A stretch of 64,000 nt of DNA from assembly GCA_900112325.1 (NCBI GenBank), contig FOLJ01000001.1, forward strand, positions 1-64,000, read 5' to 3'. The translations under genes were made by a program, and so were the position numbers. Shown piece by piece: positions 48,017-56,774 of this stretch. The DNA is from Micromonospora sediminimaris (lineage in GTDB: Bacteria > Actinomycetota > Actinomycetes > Mycobacteriales > Micromonosporaceae). A model generated the notes under the pieces. That model ran no database searches and had not been told where the DNA came from. It was given only the letters and a program-made list of their open reading frames with translations. Within the stretch, counting starts at the first letter, position 1, and each line of letters starts with the position of its first letter.

Positions 48017-49189
48017 TCAGCCCCGCACCACCAGCAGCGGAATGGTCATCTCGGCTGCGGTGTCCGCGCCGTGGAAGGCCACCAACCGGGACACCATCGG
48101 CGGCTCCGACCGACTGGCCAGCACGGCGAACGTGTCGTTGCAGACCACCACCACATCGCCGATCCGGTCCAGGTGGTCGGTGGCCACCGGCCCGAACCGG
48201 CCACTGGCCACCGCCTCCTCGCGGGTCAGCACCCGGGCGGCGGTGCCGAGCACGGCCGACCAGGCCGCCACCACGTCGGCGGTGGCCCCTGGGGCGACAT
48301 GCAGGTAGCGCACCCGGGGCTCGCCCGCCACCACCCGCACCCCGTCGGTCAACCGGGGATCGGTGTCCAGGTCGAACCGGTCCCCGGCGGGAATGTCGAG
48401 CTGCCCGTGATCGGCTGTGACCAGCAGCGCCGCGTCGGGCGGCAACCCGTCCAGCAACCGGGCCAGCAACCCGTCCAACTCGGTCACCGCCACCCGCCAC
48501 GGCAACGAGTCGACGCCGCTGAGGTGACCGTGGCGGTCGACGTCCGGGTGGTAGGCGGAGACGAGAGTCGGACCGGGTCCGGCGGTCAGCGCCGCCAGCG
48601 TGGTGGCGGCCACCGCGTCGACCCCGGCCGCGCCCCGGTAGTCACCGCCCCGGTTCGCGGCCAGGGTCAGGCCGGTACCGCCGAACTCCGGCCGGCTCAC
48701 CACGGTCACCGCCACACCCGCCGCCCGCGCCCGTTCCAACTGGGTGGGGACCGGTTGCCAGCGCAGCGGGTCGGGATCGCCGTCGCGCCACTCGATGTGG
48801 TTGAGCACGCGCTCGGTGCCCGGAACGCACACGGTGAAGCCGAGCACCCCGTGCGCACCGGGCGCCACACCGGTGCCCAGGGTGACCAGGCTGGTCGGTG
48901 TGGTGGAGGGAAAACCGGAGGTGAGCGGTCGGCCGGCCGCGGCGGTCAGCCCGGTGAGCGTCGGCGCGTACGGCGCGGCGGTCGGGATCTGGTACCAGCC
49001 GAGGCCGTCGACCAGCAGCACCGCGATCCGGCGTACCCCCGGCAGTTCGGCGGCGAGGCCGAGCGGGTCCGTGGCGCCGGGGACACCGAGCACGGCCAGC
49101 GCGCTGGGCAGCACGTCAGCGAGGCTCCCACCGCCGTATCCCGGCGCGACGACCTCCAGCGGTCGGGCCCGACCGATCAGGCCGGTCAT
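48017..49189 (-). CDS. alkaline phosphatase / nucleotide pyrophosphatase family protein
   Basis: Metal-dependent phosphodiesterase-type enzyme (390 aa). The first metal motif is VLLVDGLGWYQI; the nucleophile Thr is expected in SGFPSTTPTSLVTLGTG; HPDVDRHGHLSG and LLVTADHGQLD provide further metal ligands. No signal peptide is evident, so it is probably cytoplasmic. The substrate is unknown. ATG 49189 overlaps the methyltransferase stop (ATGA), so the two genes are coupled. Confidence 0.9.
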   Translation of the reverse strand: MTGLIGRARPLEVVAPGYGGGSLADVLPSALAVLGVPGATDPLGLAAELPGVRRIAVLLVDGLGWYQIPTAAPYAPTLTGLTAAAGRPLTSGFPSTTPTSLVTLGTGVAPGAHGVLGFTVCVPGTERVLNHIEWRDGDPDPLRWQPVPTQLERARAAGVAVTVVSRPEFGGTGLTLAANRGGDYRGAAGVDAVAATTLAALTAGPGPTLVSAYHPDVDRHGHLSGVDSLPWRVAVTELDGLLARLLDGLPPDAALLVTADHGQLDIPAGDRFDLDTDPRLTDGVRVVAGEPRVRYLHVAPGATADVVAAWSAVLGTAARVLTREEAVASGRFGPVATDHLDRIGDVVVVCNDTFAVLASRSEPPMVSRLVAFHGADTAAEMTIPLLVVRG

Positions 49190-49932
49190 GCCGGGCGGCG
49201 GGCGAACAGGTGCAGCTGGGCCGCGACGTCCCGCCAGGGTGGTTGCGCGGCCAGCGTCCGCTCCAACTCGACCAGGGCAGCGGCCTGACCGTCCGCCACC
49301 GCCGCGGGCAGCAGGTCGGCCAGGACGCGTACGCCGTGGATCTCCTCGACGGTGAGCCCGGCGGCGGCCAGCAGCGCGGCGGCGCTCTCGACGTCGAAGC
49401 GGCGGCGCAGGGTGTCCCGGGCGCCGGCCGCGCCGGTCGGATCGGCAGCCAGGGTCGCGGCCACGTCGAGGTGCCCGTTCATCGCCCGGCCGAGCACCGC
49501 GGCGGCCCGCCCGGCGACCAGCACGCTCGCCGCGCCGCCCGGTCGCAGCACGCCGACCAGCGCGGACACCACGGGCGCCGGGTCGTCGACGACCTCCAAC
49601 ACGGCGTGGCAGAGCACCAGGTCCACGCTTGCCGGCTCGATCAGGCCGGCCAACGCGTCAGCGTCACCCTGCACCGCGCGTACCCGCCCGGCGACCCCGG
49701 CCTCCGCGGCGCGGCGGCTGAGCGCGGCGAGCGCGTCGGGACTGGCGTCGACCACGGTCACCCGGTGGCCGGCCCGGGCCAGCGGCACCGCGAAGCCGCC
49801 GGTGCCACCGCCCACGTCCAGCACGGTCAGCTCGGCGGCCGGCCGGCGGTCCAGCTCGGCGCGCAGCACCGACCAGACCACGGCGGTACGGGGGGTGAGC
49901 GGCGGCCCAGCCGGGCCTGGGGTCTGTTCCAC
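49186..49932 (-). CDS. class I SAM-dependent methyltransferase
   Basis: Soluble methyltransferase (248 aa). SAM motif I LTVLDVGGGTGGFAVPLA, acidic residue after beta 2 (VTVVDASPDAL), motif II-like VQGDADAL and DLVLCHAVLEVVDDP. Similar proteins were first named for ubiquinone/tRNA (CmoA/SmtA-like) methylation, but the substrate is not evident. GTG 49932 is chosen: TAGGCT at 49945-49940 lies 7 nt upstream and there is no ribosome site, suggesting a leaderless start with its own promoter after dnaE2. A longer frame to 49998 overlaps dnaE2 and is unlikely. Confidence 0.88.
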   Translation of the reverse strand: MEQTPGPAGPPLTPRTAVVWSVLRAELDRRPAAELTVLDVGGGTGGFAVPLARAGHRVTVVDASPDALAALSRRAAEAGVAGRVRAVQGDADALAGLIEPASVDLVLCHAVLEVVDDPAPVVSALVGVLRPGGAASVLVAGRAAAVLGRAMNGHLDVAATLAADPTGAAGARDTLRRRFDVESAAALLAAAGLTVEEIHGVRVLADLLPAAVADGQAAALVELERTLAAQPPWRDVAAQLHLFARRPA

Positions 49933-49984
49933 CCGGTCGAGCCTAGTCAGCCCGGAACAGATCGCCAGGGGGCACCTGCGGCTG

Positions 49985-52900
49985 TCAACGGAAGTCACGG
50001 GAGGTGGGGCGGACCGGTGCTTCGATCGGGTCCAGCCGGTCGGCGACCAGGTTGACCACCCCCTCGTGCCGCTGAAGCCGGCCCCGCACCACCAACGCCG
50101 TGCTGGTGCGGGCCACCCGTCGATGCCGCTGCCACAGGCCGGGCGAGCAGGTGACGTTGAGCATGCCGGTCTCGTCCTCCAGGTTGAGGAAGGTGACCCC
50201 GCCGGCGGTCGCCGGCCGCTGCCGGTGGGTGACGATCCCGCCGACCCGGATCCGCCGACCCGGCTCCACCCGGCCCAACCTGTCGATCGGCACCGCGCCC
50301 ACGGCGTCCAGCTGCGGCCGGATGAACCGGGCCGGATGGTTCTCCGGCGACAACCCGGTGGCCCAGACGTCGGCGACCAGCCGGTCCACCTCCTCCATCC
50401 CGGGCAGCACGGGCGCCGCCGTACCGGTCACCGTGCCGGGCAGCCGACCGGGCCGCTCCTGGGCCGCCGCGCCGGCCGCCCAGAGCGCCTGCCGCCGGGT
50501 CAGGCCGAAACAGGCGAAGGCGTCCGCGGTGGCCAGCGCCTCCAACTGCGCGGCGGTCAGACCCACCCGCCGGGCCAGCTCCGGCATGTCGCGGTACGGG
50601 CCGTTCGCCGCCCGCTCGGCCTCGATCCGCTCGGCCACCCCGTCGCCGAGGGTACGCACGCTGGACAGCCCGAGCCGGACCGCCGGGCCGCCCAGCCCCC
50701 AGGCGTGCGGCGGTTCCCCCGCCCGGCTGCCCCAGCGGGTGTCCGGGGTGGATTCCAGCACCGGCTTCGCGTCGCTGGCGTTGACGTCCGGTCGGCGTAC
50801 CTCCACGCCGTGCCGGCGGGCGTCGTCGACCAGGGTCTGCGGCGAGTAGAAGCCCATCGGCTGGGCGCTCAGCAGCGCGGCCAGGAACGGACCGGGGTGA
50901 TAGCGCTTCAGCCAGGAGCTGGCGTAGACCAGGTAGGCGAAGCTCATCGCGTGGCTCTCCGGGAAGCCGTAGCTGGCGAACGCGGTGAGCTTGCGGTAGA
51001 CGTCGTCGGCCAGTTCGCCGGTGATGCCGCGCTCCGCCATGCCCCGGTAGAGCCGGTCGGCGATCTGCTCCATCCGCTGCACCGACCGTTTGGCGCCCAT
51101 CGCCCGGCGCAACTGGTCGGCCTCGGCCGCGTCGAAGCCGGCCAGGTCGATGGCGAGCTGCATCAGCTGCTCCTGGAACAACGGCACGCCGAGAGTCTTC
51201 TCCAGCGCGTTGCGCATCAGCGGATGCGCGAAGGTCACCGGCTCCTGGCCGTTCTTGCGCCGGATGTACGGGTGCACCGAGCCGCCCTGGATCGGCCCGG
51301 GCCGGATCAGCGCCACCTCGACCACCAGGTCGTAGAACTCGCGGGGCCGCAGCCGGGGCAGGGTGGCCATCTGGGCCCGGCTCTCCACCTGGAACACCCC
51401 TACCGAGTCGGCGCGGCAGAGCATGTCGTAGACCTCGGGGTCGTCAAGCGTCATGTCGCCGAGATCCAGGCTCATCCCGATCATGTCGTAGCCGTAGTGC
51501 AACGCCGACAGCATGCCGAGGCCGAGCAGGTCGAACTTGACCAGGCCGACGGCGGCGCAGTCGTCCTTGTCCCACTGGAGCACGCTGCGGCCGGGCATCC
51601 GCCCCCACTCCACCGGGCAGACCTCGATCACCGGCCGGTCGCAGATCACCATGCCGCCGGAGTGGATGCCCAGGTGCCGGGGGAACGTCTGGAGCTCGTT
51701 GGCGTACGCGACCACCTGCTCGGGGATCTCCGGCACGTCCACCGTGGCCACGTCGCCCCAGCGGTCGATCTGCTTGCTCCACGCGTCCTGCTGGCCGGGT
51801 GGGAAGCCGAACGCCTTGGCCACGTCCCGCACCGCCGAGCGGGGCCGGTAGGAGATCACGTTGGCCACCTGGGCGGTGTGCTCCCGGCCGTAGCGGGCGT
51901 AGACGTGCTGGATGACCTCCTCCCGGCGGTCGGACTCGATGTCCACGTCGATGTCGGGCGGCCCGTCGCGCTCGGGCGCCAGGAAGCGTTCGAACAGCAG
52001 CCGGTGCCGGACCGCGTCCACGTTTGTGATCCGCAGCGCGTAGCAGACCGCCGAGTTCGCCGCCGAACCCCGACCCTGACAGTAGATGTCCGCCCGCCGG
52101 CAGAAGTCGACGATGTCGTACACCACCAGGAAGTAGCCGGGGAAGCCCAACTCTTCGATCATGTTCAGCTCGTGGTCGAGTTGCGCGTACGCCTGCGGGT
52201 GCGCCGCGCGCGGGCCGTAGCGCTCCCGCGCGCCCTGCTCGGTGAGATGGCGCAGCCAACTCATCTCGTTGTGCCCCGGCGGCACCGGGTACGCCGGCAG
52301 CTGCGGTGCGACGAGCTGGAGATCGAAGGCCAGCTCGGCGCCGAACTCGGCGGCCCGGGCCACCGCACCCGGGTACGCGGCGAACCGGGCCGCCATCTCG
52401 GCGCCGTCGCGCAGATGGGCGGTGCCTGCCGCGGGCAGCCAGCCGTCGATCTCGTCCAGGCTGCGCCGGGCCCGGACGGCCGCGAGGGTGGTGGCCAGTC
52501 GACGCCGCCCCGGAGTCGCGTAGTGCACGTTGTTCGTGGCCACCGTGGGCAGGCCGGCGGCGGCCGCCAGCTCGGCCAGGGCGTCGTTGCGGTCGCCGTC
52601 GATCGGATGCCCGTGGTCGGTCAACTCCACCGCCACCGTCTCCGCGCCGAACAGCGCGGTGAGCCGGTCCAGCTCGCGGGCCGCCGCGTCGACTCCCTCG
52701 GTGAGCAGGGCGGCCGGCACGTGCCCCTTGCGGCAGCCGGTGAGCACCAGCACGTGGTCGCGCAGGTCGGCGGCGATCTCCTCCAGCTCGCCGTAGACCG
52801 GGCGGCCCTTCTCACCGCCGCGTAGCTGGGCGCGGGCGATGGTCGCGGCCAGCCGGGCGTACCCCTCGTGGCCGTGGGCCAGCAGCAGCAGGTGGTGGCC

Positions 52901-53374
52901 GTGCGGATCGGGTACGCCATTCTGGGGGCCGGGCAGGCCGAGGGACAGCTCCGCTCCGAAGATCGTCGGCAGACCCAGCGCGCGGGCCGCCTCGGCGAAC
53001 CGCACCACACCGTAGAAACCGTCGTGGTCGGTGACGGCGAGCGCGGTGAGCCCTAACCGGACGGCCTCCTCGGCCAGTTCCTCGGGGTGGCTGGCACCGT
53101 CGAGGAAGCTGAAGTTGGTGTGCGCGTGCAGTTCGGCGTACGGCGGCACGTCGTCGGGTCGGGTCAGCTCCGGCGGCCGGTAGTGCTCCCGCCGTCGGCT
53201 CCAGGCCGGCGAGTCGCCCCCGTCGGCGTCGACCGCCAGCGGATCCACCACGTGCAGGTGCCGCCCCGCACCGTCGCCCTTCCCGCCCCCGCCGCCGCCC
53301 TTTCCGCCACCCGGCCGCCCGGAGAGCACCCGCTCCAACTCCGACCACGGCAACCGGGGGTTGTGGAAACTCAC
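49985..53374 (-). CDS. dnaE2: error-prone DNA polymerase III alpha subunit
   Basis: Translesion C-family polymerase of the mutasome (1129 aa). The N-terminal PHP domain has YAELHAHTNFSFLDGASHPEELAEEA and AVTDHDGFYG; the catalytic Asp pair is in PPDIDVDIESDRREEV; the fingers, tandem HhH region and C-terminal OB fold (RIRVGGIVTHRQRPATAGGVTFLNLEDE) follow. GTG 53374 has GAGG at 8 nt and gives the usual opening SFHNPRLPWSELERVL; farther upstream codons to 53449 are poorly supported. It follows imuB by 105 bp. A Gly/Lys-rich loop near 22-35 is encoded by a low-complexity stretch. Confidence 0.95.
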   Translation of the reverse strand: MSFHNPRLPWSELERVLSGRPGGGKGGGGGGKGDGAGRHLHVVDPLAVDADGGDSPAWSRRREHYRPPELTRPDDVPPYAELHAHTNFSFLDGASHPEELAEEAVRLGLTALAVTDHDGFYGVVRFAEAARALGLPTIFGAELSLGLPGPQNGVPDPHGHHLLLLAHGHEGYARLAATIARAQLRGGEKGRPVYGELEEIAADLRDHVLVLTGCRKGHVPAALLTEGVDAAARELDRLTALFGAETVAVELTDHGHPIDGDRNDALAELAAAAGLPTVATNNVHYATPGRRRLATTLAAVRARRSLDEIDGWLPAAGTAHLRDGAEMAARFAAYPGAVARAAEFGAELAFDLQLVAPQLPAYPVPPGHNEMSWLRHLTEQGARERYGPRAAHPQAYAQLDHELNMIEELGFPGYFLVVYDIVDFCRRADIYCQGRGSAANSAVCYALRITNVDAVRHRLLFERFLAPERDGPPDIDVDIESDRREEVIQHVYARYGREHTAQVANVISYRPRSAVRDVAKAFGFPPGQQDAWSKQIDRWGDVATVDVPEIPEQVVAYANELQTFPRHLGIHSGGMVICDRPVIEVCPVEWGRMPGRSVLQWDKDDCAAVGLVKFDLLGLGMLSALHYGYDMIGMSLDLGDMTLDDPEVYDMLCRADSVGVFQVESRAQMATLPRLRPREFYDLVVEVALIRPGPIQGGSVHPYIRRKNGQEPVTFAHPLMRNALEKTLGVPLFQEQLMQLAIDLAGFDAAEADQLRRAMGAKRSVQRMEQIADRLYRGMAERGITGELADDVYRKLTAFASYGFPESHAMSFAYLVYASSWLKRYHPGPFLAALLSAQPMGFYSPQTLVDDARRHGVEVRRPDVNASDAKPVLESTPDTRWGSRAGEPPHAWGLGGPAVRLGLSSVRTLGDGVAERIEAERAANGPYRDMPELARRVGLTAAQLEALATADAFACFGLTRRQALWAAGAAAQERPGRLPGTVTGTAAPVLPGMEEVDRLVADVWATGLSPENHPARFIRPQLDAVGAVPIDRLGRVEPGRRIRVGGIVTHRQRPATAGGVTFLNLEDETGMLNVTCSPGLWQRHRRVARTSTALVVRGRLQRHEGVVNLVADRLDPIEAPVRPTSRDFR

Positions 53375-53479
53375 CGCCGCCACCTCGCCGTCGCGCAGGA
53401 CGCCGCATCTCGTGCCCTCGACCGGCCCGGATGCCCCGGCATACCGCAACTGGTGAAGCCCGCCGGTCCGGGTGCCCCG

Positions 53480-55168
53480 TCAGTCATAGATCGCCTCCAC
53501 GAGCCACCGGCCGGACTCGACGGCGAGCAGCAGGGCGGTGCCGTCGGCGAGGCGGACCTGGAACCGGGCTCGACGGCGGGCCTCGGCCGGGGCCCACCAC
53601 CGCTCGTCGACCGGCCACGGACCGGCCCAACCGACGATCTCGACCCACCCGACCGTGCCACCACGGAGGGCAGCGGCCGAAGAGGGGGTGGCCGAAGAGG
53701 GGGTGGCCGAAGGGGCGGAACCCGGGGCGGGAGTGGGGCCGGCGAGCTGCGGCGGCATCGTGCCGATGCTCAGTCGGGCCGGTGGGGCGCTCACCGCCAG
53801 CCGGGCGCTCACCACGACCGGCGCGCCGGTGGCGTCGAGCACGCTGGCGGCGAGCGGGGTGGGCAGCACCACGGCCGGCGAGGGCGGCGGTAGTCGCCCC
53901 GGCCAGGGCGGTACCGCCGGCCCGGAACCCACCCGCCGTCCACCGGGACGGGTCGGGAGTCGTTCGTCGCCCCAGGGCACCAGCCGGGTCTGGTCGGCCG
54001 GGGACCGCCCGCCACCGAGCACCGCGGTGACCACCGCCTCGGGACCGAGCAGGCCCTGCACCCGGCTCAGCGCACGGTGTGCCCGCTCGCGTTCCGCGCC
54101 GGTCTCCCCCCACAGCCCGGGTTGCAGGCCGGCCTGGGCCAGCACCCCGTCCGGCAGCAGCCGCAGCCGGACGATCCCGGCAGTGGGACGGGCCGGCCGG
54201 TCACCGCCGCGACGGGCACCGGAGAGCCAGCCGTCCAGTTGCCAGCGGACCCGGTCGGCGATCGCCGCCGCGGTGAGCAGCCCGTCGTGCCGCCAGACCC
54301 GGTGCAGCTCCTGGCCGTGCGCGGTTACCGCCTCGATGCCCAGGCGGGTGCAGGCCAGTCCGTGTCCGGCGAGCCGTTCGTGCAGCTGCTCGGCCAGTGT
54401 CCGGGCCGCGAAGGCCGCCACGTCGATCCGGTCGATCGGCTCGTCCAGGTCGGCGGTGACCGTCAGGTCGACCGGTGGGCGCCGCGCCGCGAGCGGCCGG
54501 TCGTCCCGTCCGGCGGCCAGCCGATGGGCCAGCGCCCCGTCGAAGCCGAACCGGGCCAGCACGTCACCGGCGGGCAGCGCGGCGAAGTCGCCGAGCGTAC
54601 GCACCCCCAGCCGGCGCAGCAGGTCGGCCAGGGCGGGGCGGCCGAGCGCCTCGACGGGCTGACCGGCCAGGAATTCCGGTGTCCCGCCGGGCGGCACGAT
54701 CCGCCCCTCGCGGGCGGCCAGGCCGGCGGCGAAGACCCCGGCGGCGACACCGACCTGGCTCTCCACCGCGCAGCTGAGGGCGACGTGCTCGACGATCCGC
54801 TCGGCGGCCGCCTCCTCACCACCCAGATAGCGGCTCGGCCCCCGGGCGGCCAGCGCACAGGCCCCCGGGCGGATCACCTCGACCCCGACCGCCACCTCCT
54901 CGACAGCGGCCACCACCGGCTCGAACGCCCGGGCGTCCCGCCCCGGATCGTGGTCGACGACGGTGAGCCCGGGGCAGCGTCCCTGTGCCTCCCGCCGACG
55001 CAGCCCTCGGCGTACCCCCTCGGCGCGAGCCCGCTCGGAACAGGCGATCACCCGGTTGGCGTGCAGCACCGCGACCGGCCCGGTGGCGGGCACTCCGTCG
55101 ACGATCTCGGCGGCGAGTACCGGCCAGTCCGGGCACCACAGCAGCAGTGTCCGGACCGGTTCATCCAC
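53480..55168 (-). CDS. imuB: ImuB, inactive Y-family polymerase-like mutasome hub
   Basis: Y-family-like protein (562 aa) that, in mycobacteria, links ImuA' and DnaE2 to the beta clamp. It lacks the catalytic acidic motif of DinB: the corresponding N-terminus reads RTLLLWCPDWPVLAAEI, typical for ImuB. The little-finger-like middle is followed by a Pro/Ala/Ser-rich stretch with imperfect 15-bp repeats (PSSATPSSA near 480-500) and a C-terminal domain ending GRWLVEAIYD. GTG 55168 overlaps the imuA stop by 8 bp. A clamp-binding motif was not identified with certainty. Confidence 0.93.
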   Translation of the reverse strand: MDEPVRTLLLWCPDWPVLAAEIVDGVPATGPVAVLHANRVIACSERARAEGVRRGLRRREAQGRCPGLTVVDHDPGRDARAFEPVVAAVEEVAVGVEVIRPGACALAARGPSRYLGGEEAAAERIVEHVALSCAVESQVGVAAGVFAAGLAAREGRIVPPGGTPEFLAGQPVEALGRPALADLLRRLGVRTLGDFAALPAGDVLARFGFDGALAHRLAAGRDDRPLAARRPPVDLTVTADLDEPIDRIDVAAFAARTLAEQLHERLAGHGLACTRLGIEAVTAHGQELHRVWRHDGLLTAAAIADRVRWQLDGWLSGARRGGDRPARPTAGIVRLRLLPDGVLAQAGLQPGLWGETGAERERAHRALSRVQGLLGPEAVVTAVLGGGRSPADQTRLVPWGDERLPTRPGGRRVGSGPAVPPWPGRLPPPSPAVVLPTPLAASVLDATGAPVVVSARLAVSAPPARLSIGTMPPQLAGPTPAPGSAPSATPSSATPSSAAALRGGTVGWVEIVGWAGPWPVDERWWAPAEARRRARFQVRLADGTALLLAVESGRWLVEAIYD

Positions 55169-55886
55169 GGCCCGCCACCACCCGCAGGCGCGTGGCACCC
55201 GACCGAGCTGTGGCGGCCGGGCCGGGCACGACCCGGGTCAGCTCGTCACCGGGCAACCAGACCTTGACCTCCCGGGGTCGGGCGGCGGCGCCCCGCCCGC
55301 GAGCCGAGATGGTCACCTCCCGGCGGCGCAACCGCCCCCGCCCCGGCCCGAGCCCCTGCCAGATCCCACGGACCACCTGGAGCGTCACGTCCGCGCCGTC
55401 CCACCGGCCGTACGGCACCAGCACGCTGCCGCGTTGCCGGGCCCGCGCGGCCAACCGGTCGGCGACGGAGGCGGAGACGGTGGACGGGACCGCGGTGACC
55501 ACCACGTCGACCCCGTCGATGAGCGCGGCGACGACGGTGGGCCACTCCGGACCGGGCTGCGGCACCAGGGCGAGCCGGTCCAGGACGATGCCGGCCTCGG
55601 CTGCCGCCCCGGCCCCGAAGGTCGGCATCCCGACCACGGCGCACCAGGATCCGGCGCGGGACGCCTCGGCGAGCAGCGCGAGCAACAACGAGGTGGTGCC
55701 GCTGGGTCGGGTCTGCCCGCCACCGATCGCGATGGTGCTGCCGCGCCGCAGCCCCCGGTTGGGCAGCAACCCGGTCAACTCGGGCCGTACGGGCAGCACC
55801 CGGTGCCCACCCGCCGGGTCGGGTGCGCTGGCCGGGCGGACCAGCCCGGCCAGCGCGGCGGAACCGACCACCATGCGGCCCGCCAT
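55161..55886 (-). CDS. imuA: ImuA'-like RecA-related mutasome protein
   Basis: RecA-related accessory protein (241 aa) of the ImuA'-ImuB-DnaE2 cassette. The P-loop position reads IGGGQTRPSGTTSLLLAL: the Walker A lysine is absent, so ATP binding is doubtful, as reported for such proteins in actinobacteria. STVSASVADRLAARARQRGSVLVPYGRW resembles the second RecA-like core strand region. ATG 55886 has GGGGGAGG 5-6 nt upstream. The gene overlaps imuB, so the two are coupled. Between it and the HEPN gene lies a 12-bp hairpin. Confidence 0.9.
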   Translation of the reverse strand: MAGRMVVGSAALAGLVRPASAPDPAGGHRVLPVRPELTGLLPNRGLRRGSTIAIGGGQTRPSGTTSLLLALLAEASRAGSWCAVVGMPTFGAGAAAEAGIVLDRLALVPQPGPEWPTVVAALIDGVDVVVTAVPSTVSASVADRLAARARQRGSVLVPYGRWDGADVTLQVVRGIWQGLGPGRGRLRRREVTISARGRGAAARPREVKVWLPGDELTRVVPGPAATARSGATRLRVVAGRG

Positions 55887-55970
55887 CGGACCTCCCCCGT
55901 CATCGCCACGGACATCCGGCTCGTGGATGGTGCTGTCGTGGATCAGAAGAACGTGTGTGTGGCGGGGCGG

Positions 55971-56010
55971 CGTCCGGCCACCCTAGGGTCCCGCCAACGG
56001 TGGCCGGACG
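55971..56010. terminator. hairpin between the HEPN gene and imuA
   Basis: Perfect 12-bp stem CGTCCGGCCACC (55971-55982) and GGTGGCCGGACG (55999-56010) with a 16-nt loop, 8 bp after the HEPN stop. No T run. It may be a partial terminator or RNA-processing site within the operon. An imperfect LexA half-site (GAAC, 55950-55953, then GTGTGTGT) lies just beyond but is not convincing. Confidence 0.5.
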
Positions 56011-56017
56011 CCGCGGC

Positions 56018-56467
56018 TCAGGCGGCGAGACCGTCGATCGCCGGCTGGTGCGCCAGGCCGAGTGCCGCCTCCACCACCGTCACGAACTCCTCGGCGGCGC
56101 GGAGCAGGTCATCGGCCTCCCGGGCGGTCACCACCCGGGGAATACCGGCCTCGGCGGCGGCTCGTTTGCCGGCGCCGAGGGCGAAGTAGCCGGCCCACTC
56201 GTCGAGCTCGGGGGCGACACTGGCGAGCAGGACCCAGACGCTGGTGATCCGGTGGCGTCGGGTGGGCGCGGGACGGGCGCGGGCGGCGAGCACCGCCGCG
56301 GCGGCACGCAGGGCCGCGAGATGGGCGGCGGCATACCGGAGGCCATCAGGGCCGGTCCGGGCGGCCTCGGCGAGCCCCTGCCGGGCCACCGCGAGCAACT
56401 GGACGGGAGTACGGTGCGGCAGCACGTTCGCGGGCACCGTCGGCGCCTGAGCCGGACTGGTCGGCAT
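56018..56467 (-). CDS. SAV_6107-type HEPN protein
   Basis: All-helical protein of 149 residues resembling the SAV_6107 HEPN family: HRTPVQLLAVARQGLAEAARTGPDGLRYAAAHLAALRAAAAVLAAR (cited in part), then RHRITSVWVLLASVAPELDEWAGYFALGAGKRAAAEAG and a last helix. HEPN domains are often RNases with R-x4-6-H; here no such motif is clear, so catalysis is unproven. ATG 56467 has GGAGGAG 3-5 nt upstream. It is the first gene after two LexA boxes and a structured leader and precedes imuA, imuB and dnaE2 on the same strand. A role in the damage response is inferred from this context. Confidence 0.85.
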   Translation of the reverse strand: MPTSPAQAPTVPANVLPHRTPVQLLAVARQGLAEAARTGPDGLRYAAAHLAALRAAAAVLAARARPAPTRRHRITSVWVLLASVAPELDEWAGYFALGAGKRAAAEAGIPRVVTAREADDLLRAAEEFVTVVEAALGLAHQPAIDGLAA

Positions 56468-56572
56468 GGTCTCCTCCAGATGAGCCGGGGCGGGCAGGCG
56501 CGCGACGGAGTTGGAGCCGTCGACGCGGCAACCCGCGACGGTCGGTGCGGAGGAAGACGCACCAGGTGGGTG

Positions 56573-56733
56573 GCCGGCCGGGTGCGGAGCTTCCCCACAC
56601 CACACCCGGCCGGCGTACCGGCGGGTCCGTCGTCCGCCGCCCGGGGGTCGTTGGGCGGCGGACGACGGCCTGCCTGACGGGCCCGGACTCGCGACTGCCC
56701 GGAGCCCAGGTGCGGTCCGCGGCACCGCACCTG
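56573..56733 (-). ncRNA. structured leader with three strong hairpins upstream of the HEPN gene
   Basis: Within 161 bp: stem 1, 56573-56584 with 56603-56614 (12 bp, GCCGGCCGGGTG); stem 2, 56627-56642 with 56653-56668 (16 bp, CCGTCGTCCGCCGCCC); stem 3, 56707-56716 with 56724-56733 (10 bp, CAGGTGCGGT). All are perfect. No convincing protein gene covers them. They lie between the SOS boxes and the HEPN start, so they would be in its 5' leader or form a separate small RNA. Intergenic space 56468-56572 shows nothing beyond the ribosome site. Confidence 0.5.
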
Positions 56734-56774
56734 TCGGAAGCCGGTGCCGCGAAACACCCGCCCCCGAGAGGGGT

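Noticed and set aside
49352..52825. Open frame of over 1100 codons opposite dnaE2
   Set aside because: Shadow of the conserved dnaE2 gene; composition is His/Arg/Gly/Val-rich without domains and there is no ribosome site.
55950..55961. Possible LexA box directly upstream of imuA
   Set aside because: Only the half-site GAAC is present; the second half reads GTGT. The strong boxes lie upstream of the HEPN gene.
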